A DNA stretch of 37,204 nt, taken from positions 1 to 37,204 of the forward strand of contig CAZBUB010000028.1 in assembly GCA_964494985.1 (NCBI GenBank), written 5' to 3'. The notes under the pieces were generated by a model that searched no databases, had not been told where the DNA came from, and saw only the letters and a program-made list of their open reading frames with translations. The translations under genes and the position numbers were made by a program. This document shows positions 33,167-37,204 of the stretch, one piece after another (the stretch's first letter is position 1; each line of letters begins with the position of its first letter). Origin of the DNA: CAZBUB01 sp964494985 (lineage in GTDB: Bacteria; Desulfobacterota; Desulfovibrionia; Desulfovibrionales; Desulfothermaceae).

Positions 33167-34579
33167 ATGAGCGAGAACCTATTATATGAGTCCAAAAATT
33201 GCTGGCAGGTATATTCCAGTTCAGAAGACCTGGAAATGATGCAAAAGCTGGCAGAAGAATATCTGGACTTTTTGAGCAACTGCAAGACAGAGCGGGAAAC
33301 TGTACATTGGGTAAGGCAAAAGGCCCTGCAGGAGGGATTTACATCAGAGCCGAAATCCGGTGCTGTCCTCAGGTTGGCCAAGGATAAGAGCATTTTCCTG
33401 GCCAGACAGGGCAAAAGGCCCATGCAGGAGGGTCTGCGAATAATAGGAGCTCATGCAGACAGCCCCAGGTTGGACTTTAAGCAAAGGCCATTGTTTGAGA
33501 CCTGCGATTTGGCCCTGGCCAAGACCCATTACTATGGTGGAATCCGCAAACACCAGTGGCTGTCCAGACCCCTGGCCCTGCACGGTGTGGTGGTACGTAC
33601 TGATGGCAGCAAAATTGAGGTTTGCATCGGGGAGGAAGAGCAGGATCCGGTGTTTGTAATCACTGATCTGCTGCCCCATCTGGCAGCCAAGCAAAACGAA
33701 AAGAAGCTTGCAGAGGCCTTTGAGGGGGAGAAGTTGAGCCTGCTGATGGGCAGCCAGCCTGGGACGATGGAGCAGGAAGCAGAAGGGCAGGAGAGTCAGA
33801 AGCAGGGCAAGGAACAGGTCAAAAAGCAGATCCTGGCGCTCTTGCAACAGAAGTATGGCCTGGTGGAGGAGGATCTGTACAGCGCAGAGCTGCAGGCTGT
33901 GCCTGCTGGTTCGGCCAGATTCTCCGGGCTGGACAGCTCCTTTCTGGGGGGCTACGGTCAGGACGATCGTATTTGTGTTTTTGCAGCGTTCAAGGCCCTT
34001 TTCCAAGAAAAGCAGCCGGAGTTTACCCAAGTGGTGGTTTTTTGGGACAAGGAGGAGATTGGATCTGAAGGGGCTACCAGCGCAAGATCCAGATTCTTTG
34101 AGCATTGTTTGCAAGAGTTGGTGGAGACCTGGCAGCCAGAAGGCAGTCTAAGACAGATACTGGCTGAGAGCAAGGCTTTGTCCGCTGATGTGCACGGGGC
34201 CTTGGATCCGGATCATCAGGATCTGCATGATGCGCAAAACGCCTCCAAGCTGGGATTTGGGCCAGTGCTCTGCAAGTTCACTGGACATCGGGGCAAGATC
34301 GGTGCCAATGATGCCAGTGCGGAGTATGTGGCTTGGCTCCGGGATTTGTTGAATCAGGCCAAAATCCCCTGGCAGATGGCTGAGCTGGGCAAGGTGGATG
34401 CAGGAGGAGGAGGTACAGTGGCCAAGCATATGGCCATCTATGGCCTGGATATAATCGATTTCGGCCCCAGCATCCTGGGCATGCACAGTCCATTTGAGAT
34501 CAGCAGCAAGGTGGACCTCTACGCTGTTTATCTGGCTTTCAGGGAGTTTTTGCAAGGTGCAGGAAGAAAGTCAGAATAA
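33167..34579 (+). CDS. M18 family metallo-aminopeptidase
   Basis: A 470-aa zinc aminopeptidase. The metal ligands of the family are visible: His in IIGAHADSPRLDFK, Asp in the LDSSFLGGYGQDDR region, the catalytic Glu pair in DKEEIGSEGA, Asp in SADVHGALDPDH, and His in LGMHSPFE. The protein cleaves N-terminal residues, commonly acidic or aspartyl, in the cytoplasm. A Gln/Glu/Lys-rich insert lies at about 200-225. The ATG at 33167 has AAGGAGG before it. The next gene, ParB-like, begins inside its last codons, so they are probably cotranscribed; the reason for that link is unknown. Confidence 0.95.
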   Translation: MSENLLYESKNCWQVYSSSEDLEMMQKLAEEYLDFLSNCKTERETVHWVRQKALQEGFTSEPKSGAVLRLAKDKSIFLARQGKRPMQEGLRIIGAHADSPRLDFKQRPLFETCDLALAKTHYYGGIRKHQWLSRPLALHGVVVRTDGSKIEVCIGEEEQDPVFVITDLLPHLAAKQNEKKLAEAFEGEKLSLLMGSQPGTMEQEAEGQESQKQGKEQVKKQILALLQQKYGLVEEDLYSAELQAVPAGSARFSGLDSSFLGGYGQDDRICVFAAFKALFQEKQPEFTQVVVFWDKEEIGSEGATSARSRFFEHCLQELVETWQPEGSLRQILAESKALSADVHGALDPDHQDLHDAQNASKLGFGPVLCKFTGHRGKIGANDASAEYVAWLRDLLNQAKIPWQMAELGKVDAGGGGTVAKHMAIYGLDIIDFGPSILGMHSPFEISSKVDLYAVYLAFREFLQGAGRKSE

Positions 34580-35534
34580 CCAGCCCAGACTTTTGCAGCT
34601 GGAGCCTGCTGAAATAGACTGCTCTGGCCCCTGGCTGTTTCGGTGCCAGGAGCCTGAGGCAGACCTGCTGCTCAGTTTGCAGGAACTTGGCCAATTGGAG
34701 CCTATTTTGGTCAGACAAGGTGAACAGGCCTGGGAGCTGGTCAGTGGCTACAAAAGGTGCAGGGCGCTTGAGCAGTTAGGCGTTTTAGTCCTGGCCAGGG
34801 AGGTGCAAGGCCAGGAGATTCGGCTGGGATTGGTGAGCTTGCAGGCTAACCTGGGGCCTGGGCTTGGCTTGGACAGGATCTTGGAGGCCTGTAGGTACTT
34901 CCAGGCCAGGATGCAGGAGGAGCTGCAAGGTTTTTTGCAGCAATGGATAAGGCCCTTATTGGGCCGCAAGGATTGGCCCCTGCTCTTGCTCTGGTTGGGG
35001 CTGCCTTTGGAGTATGATCAGTTTTTGCTGCAAAAACGCCTGCCCTTGGAAGCCGCATCCAGGCTGCAGATGATGGATACGGCTGCACTTAAGGATCTAA
35101 GACCCCTGTTCCAGGCTTTATCCTGGTCCGGCAATCAGATACGCAATCTCCTGGATTGGCTTCTGGAGGCAGCAGGCATGCAAGCTAAGTCAGCAGGCCA
35201 GCTCCTTGCTGAGCTGGATCTGCAAGGGATTCTGGCCCAGGGTCTCTCCCCGAAGGATACCAAGGAAAGGATCCTGGACAGGCTTAAGAACATGCGTTTC
35301 CCCTGGCTGCAGAGCCTGGAGTCCGAGTTTGCTGAGCTGTGTGGTCAGTTTAAGCCCAAGTATTGGCGGATCCAGCCGGAGAAGAACTTTGAGACAGATG
35401 CTTTGCATCTGCAGGCCAGGATCCAGAGCGCCGGGGATCTTTTGCCTGCAGTCAAGGAGCTGCAAGGAATCCAGGATAATGAGGTCTGGTCCAGATTGGA
35501 GCAATGGCAAACACAGCGTTTCTACCCCAAATAG
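34557..35534 (+). CDS. ParB/Srx-like N-terminal domain protein
   Basis: A 325-aa protein whose first third has the ParB-like nuclease fold: LLLSLQELGQLEPILVRQ, then ELVSGYKRCRALEQLG, the GxRRxxA-like box with K in place of R. The remainder is helical and rich in Leu and Gln; helices such as RLPLEAASRLQMMDTAALKDL resemble the ParB DNA-binding helix-turn-helix. No ParA gene is nearby and no parS-like site was recognised. The GTG at 34557 overlaps the aminopeptidase end by 23 bases. A start at 34494 would add out-of-family residues. It overlaps the SPL-like gene by 31 bases, so translation is coupled. A role in DNA repair or regulation is inferred from that partner only. Confidence 0.8.
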   Translation: MQEESQNNQPRLLQLEPAEIDCSGPWLFRCQEPEADLLLSLQELGQLEPILVRQGEQAWELVSGYKRCRALEQLGVLVLAREVQGQEIRLGLVSLQANLGPGLGLDRILEACRYFQARMQEELQGFLQQWIRPLLGRKDWPLLLLWLGLPLEYDQFLLQKRLPLEAASRLQMMDTAALKDLRPLFQALSWSGNQIRNLLDWLLEAAGMQAKSAGQLLAELDLQGILAQGLSPKDTKERILDRLKNMRFPWLQSLESEFAELCGQFKPKYWRIQPEKNFETDALHLQARIQSAGDLLPAVKELQGIQDNEVWSRLEQWQTQRFYPK

Positions 35535-36589
35535 ACAGGGTATATCTGGACACCTTAGTCCAGGACAGTCCACTAGCCAAAAGGGTGAGGGCAGCTTTGC
35601 CGGCCGCGGCCTGGCAGATTTTGGATCCAGGCCAGGACCCAGCTGCAAACCCTGGACAGAAAAGCCTATATCTCAAGCACTATCAGGGCAGGTTCCTGCG
35701 CCCCTGTCCAGGTACATCCAGATATCGCTGCTGTGGCTACCAGATTCTGCACATTGGGGAAAACTGCCCCTTGCAGTGCACCTATTGCATTCTGCAGAGC
35801 TACTTCCAGGACAGTCTGCTCAAGGTCTGGGCCAATCAGGAGGATCTGTTTGCTGAGCTGCAAAAGACCTTAAGGCAGTATCCAGGCCGAAGATTCAGGC
35901 TGGGTACCGGGGAGTTCACGGATTCCCTGGCTTTGGAGGGCATAACAGGCTACACCCGGGATCTTTTGGATTTTCTGCAGGAAGAGTCCCGGGTCTGCCT
36001 GGAGCTGAAGAGCAAGGTCGTGGACCTGTCCTGGATGCAGGCGGTAAAGCGCCCGGAGAGGGTGCTTCCGGCTTGGTCCATGAACTCGCCCAGGATTCAA
36101 AAGGAGCATGAGCTTGGCAGTGCCAGCCTGGAGCATAGGCTGCAGGCTGCTGGGGAGTGCGCTGCCCGGGGGTTCAGGGTCTGCCTGCACTTCGACCCTC
36201 TTGTCCTGTATCCGGGCTGGGAAAGGGACTACCGGCAAAGCGTGCAGATGATCTTCGACTATTTAAAGCCCGGAGATATTGCCTATCTCAGCCTGGGCTC
36301 CCTGCGCTGTATGCCGGACTTGAGACGGCAGCTCAGGTCCCAAGGGCATGAGGGCTATCTGTTCAATGCTGAGTATATCCAGGGGCTGGACGGAAAGCTT
36401 CGGGTGGTCAGGCCACAAAGGGTGCGGCAGTTTAAGTATCTGGCAGATCTGCTTAAGGCCGGGGGGGTGAATAGGCAGATCTATTTGTGCATGGAGTCCG
36501 ACCAGGTCTGGCAGGCTGCCTTGGGCTATAGGCCCAGGGATCTGGGCGGATTACAAAAGCATTTGCTGAATTTGGCCTTCCAGGAGTGA
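35504..36589 (+). CDS. Spore photoproduct lyase-like radical SAM protein
   Basis: A 361-aa radical SAM protein of the SPL family. The cluster motif C-x3-C-x2-C is C88-C92-C95 in ENCPLQCTYCILQSYF, followed by the SPL-like segments FRLGTGEFTDSLAL, LELKSKVVDL, VLPAWSMNSPRI and the LYPGWERDY stretch. SPL splits the thymine dimer formed in spore DNA. This lineage is not known to form spores, so the substrate here may be another DNA photolesion or base; that is inferred. GGAG lies before the ATG. It starts inside the ParB-like gene and ends 1 base before the convergent unknown gene. Confidence 0.92.
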   Translation: MANTAFLPQIDRVYLDTLVQDSPLAKRVRAALPAAAWQILDPGQDPAANPGQKSLYLKHYQGRFLRPCPGTSRYRCCGYQILHIGENCPLQCTYCILQSYFQDSLLKVWANQEDLFAELQKTLRQYPGRRFRLGTGEFTDSLALEGITGYTRDLLDFLQEESRVCLELKSKVVDLSWMQAVKRPERVLPAWSMNSPRIQKEHELGSASLEHRLQAAGECAARGFRVCLHFDPLVLYPGWERDYRQSVQMIFDYLKPGDIAYLSLGSLRCMPDLRRQLRSQGHEGYLFNAEYIQGLDGKLRVVRPQRVRQFKYLADLLKAGGVNRQIYLCMESDQVWQAALGYRPRDLGGLQKHLLNLAFQE

Positions 36590-36590
36590 G

Positions 36591-37204
36591 CTAGGTCTGG
36601 TTCTGAAGAATCCTCTTAGCACAGCTGGATTTAATGAAGCACTCTGCACAGTCCCCTGAGAAAGGCACTTTGGTCAACAGCCCGAATCGCACATCCAGGC
36701 TGCCGCTGTTGTCGAATTCCAGGCCCAGCTTCTGCAGGGAGCGCTTAAGAACCTTGTTAGGTTCAGGCACAGGAGCGCAGTCAGAGTATCCAGCCACAGG
36801 CAGGGCCTCAACTAGGGCAGCCATGAGCAGGGCCTGGGCCAGGCTCTGCAGCTCCTGGGCCTGCTCCGGATTTTGTTTTTCAATCTTGGCAAAGCGCTCC
36901 TCGAACTCCTGGCCCAGATAAATTACCAGATAGCCCTTCTTCTCTCCCAGCTGGAAGGCTTTGAGGTACTTGTATATCTCCTGCCAAAGCTTTTCCAATT
37001 CCTTGGCCTTGTCTGTCTGGATTCGCCTTTGTCCGGAGAGGAGCATAAAGGCCTCCAGGTCAAAAAAAGGCGTGATTTCGATTTCATGAAAGGGCAAAGA
37101 TTTCATCTCTTGCTCCTTATATTGGATTGATTCTGTCCCATGAATGAGCTTAAAGGTTTTGTCCTGGCTGGCTATCTTGGGCAAAAGGACTGAACTGTCT
37201 GTGC
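36591..37204 (-). CDS. Unknown protein with C-terminal Cys motif (5' end outside window)
   Basis: The frame is open from the window edge to the stop at 36591, about 204 visible residues; the true start is beyond the window. I do not recognise the family. It is mixed helix with Gln/Glu/Lys-rich stretches (ELEKLWQEIYKYLKAF, KIEKQNPEQAQELQ), a PVAGYSDCAPVPEP turn and a terminal C-x2-C-x5-C group (DCAECFIKSSCAKRI) that could bind a metal. It converges on the SPL-like gene with 1 base between the ends. A TTG at 37184 is in frame, but sequence upstream of it is also open, so it is not evidence of a start. Confidence 0.7.
   Translation of the reverse strand, partial: TDSSVLLPKIASQDKTFKLIHGTESIQYKEQEMKSLPFHEIEITPFFDLEAFMLLSGQRRIQTDKAKELEKLWQEIYKYLKAFQLGEKKGYLVIYLGQEFEERFAKIEKQNPEQAQELQSLAQALLMAALVEALPVAGYSDCAPVPEPNKVLKRSLQKLGLEFDNSGSLDVRFGLLTKVPFSGDCAECFIKSSCAKRILQNQT

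Overview
The window reads as chromosomal DNA of a sulfate-reducing, Desulfovibrionales-like deltaproteobacterium (Desulfobacterota). That placement is inferred from gene content: a TauE/SafE sulfite exporter-like protein, ETF plus acyl-CoA dehydrogenase, a CO dehydrogenase (CooS) remnant, DUF362 ferredoxins, SelA and a MucR-type regulator. No rRNA or dsr/apr marker is present to confirm it. Arginine codons are visibly dominated by AGG/AGA, and the one tRNA here is tRNA-Arg(UCU), which reads those codons. One 100-N assembly gap lies at 11439-11538.

Layout. 1-3201: a TauE/SafE permease (minus, cut by the window edge) diverges from an NtrC-type sigma-54 activator. The roughly 690-base gap between them holds a near-consensus sigma-54 promoter facing the permease, three 16-bp TGTCC-type dyads and a hairpin cluster with a terminator. 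3214-6103: a predicted outer-membrane barrel and a secreted TolB/FlgO-like plus FG-GAP protein. 6289-7751: a Tat-exported four-cluster ferredoxin with a membrane cytochrome b-like partner and no catalytic subunit. 7943-10109: citrate synthase followed by an ECF sigma factor and its zinc anti-sigma factor. 10259-12397: a DUF362/ferredoxin protein whose stop codon coincides with the end of a dispersed repeat, then the gap, then a 5'-truncated CooS remnant.

12486-15319: a LapA-PEBP fusion with a strong internal ribosome site, an enoyl-CoA hydratase-like protein lacking the catalytic glutamates, and two small proteins. 15955-21784: a complete tripartite RND efflux operon with a possible sigma-54 promoter. 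21894-24884: a cytoplasmic PAS histidine kinase, an alpha/beta hydrolase and a macrodomain protein. 25135-28916: etfB-etfA-acyl-CoA dehydrogenase. 28920-30260: a methyltransferase and a MucR/Ros zinc-finger regulator. 30261-31435: a long non-coding stretch with the second copy of the dispersed repeat. 31436-36589: tRNA-Arg, selA, an M18 aminopeptidase, and a ParB-like gene overlapping a spore-photoproduct-lyase-like radical SAM gene. 36591-37204: a partial protein of unknown function.

The best-supported new observation is the apparent sigma-54/enhancer circuit at 1303-1688. Next are the internal start in the LapA-PEBP fusion, the inverted-repeat element that explains the assembly gap, and the coupled ParB-like/SPL-like pair. 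No CRISPR array, rRNA, transposase or recognisable prophage was seen.
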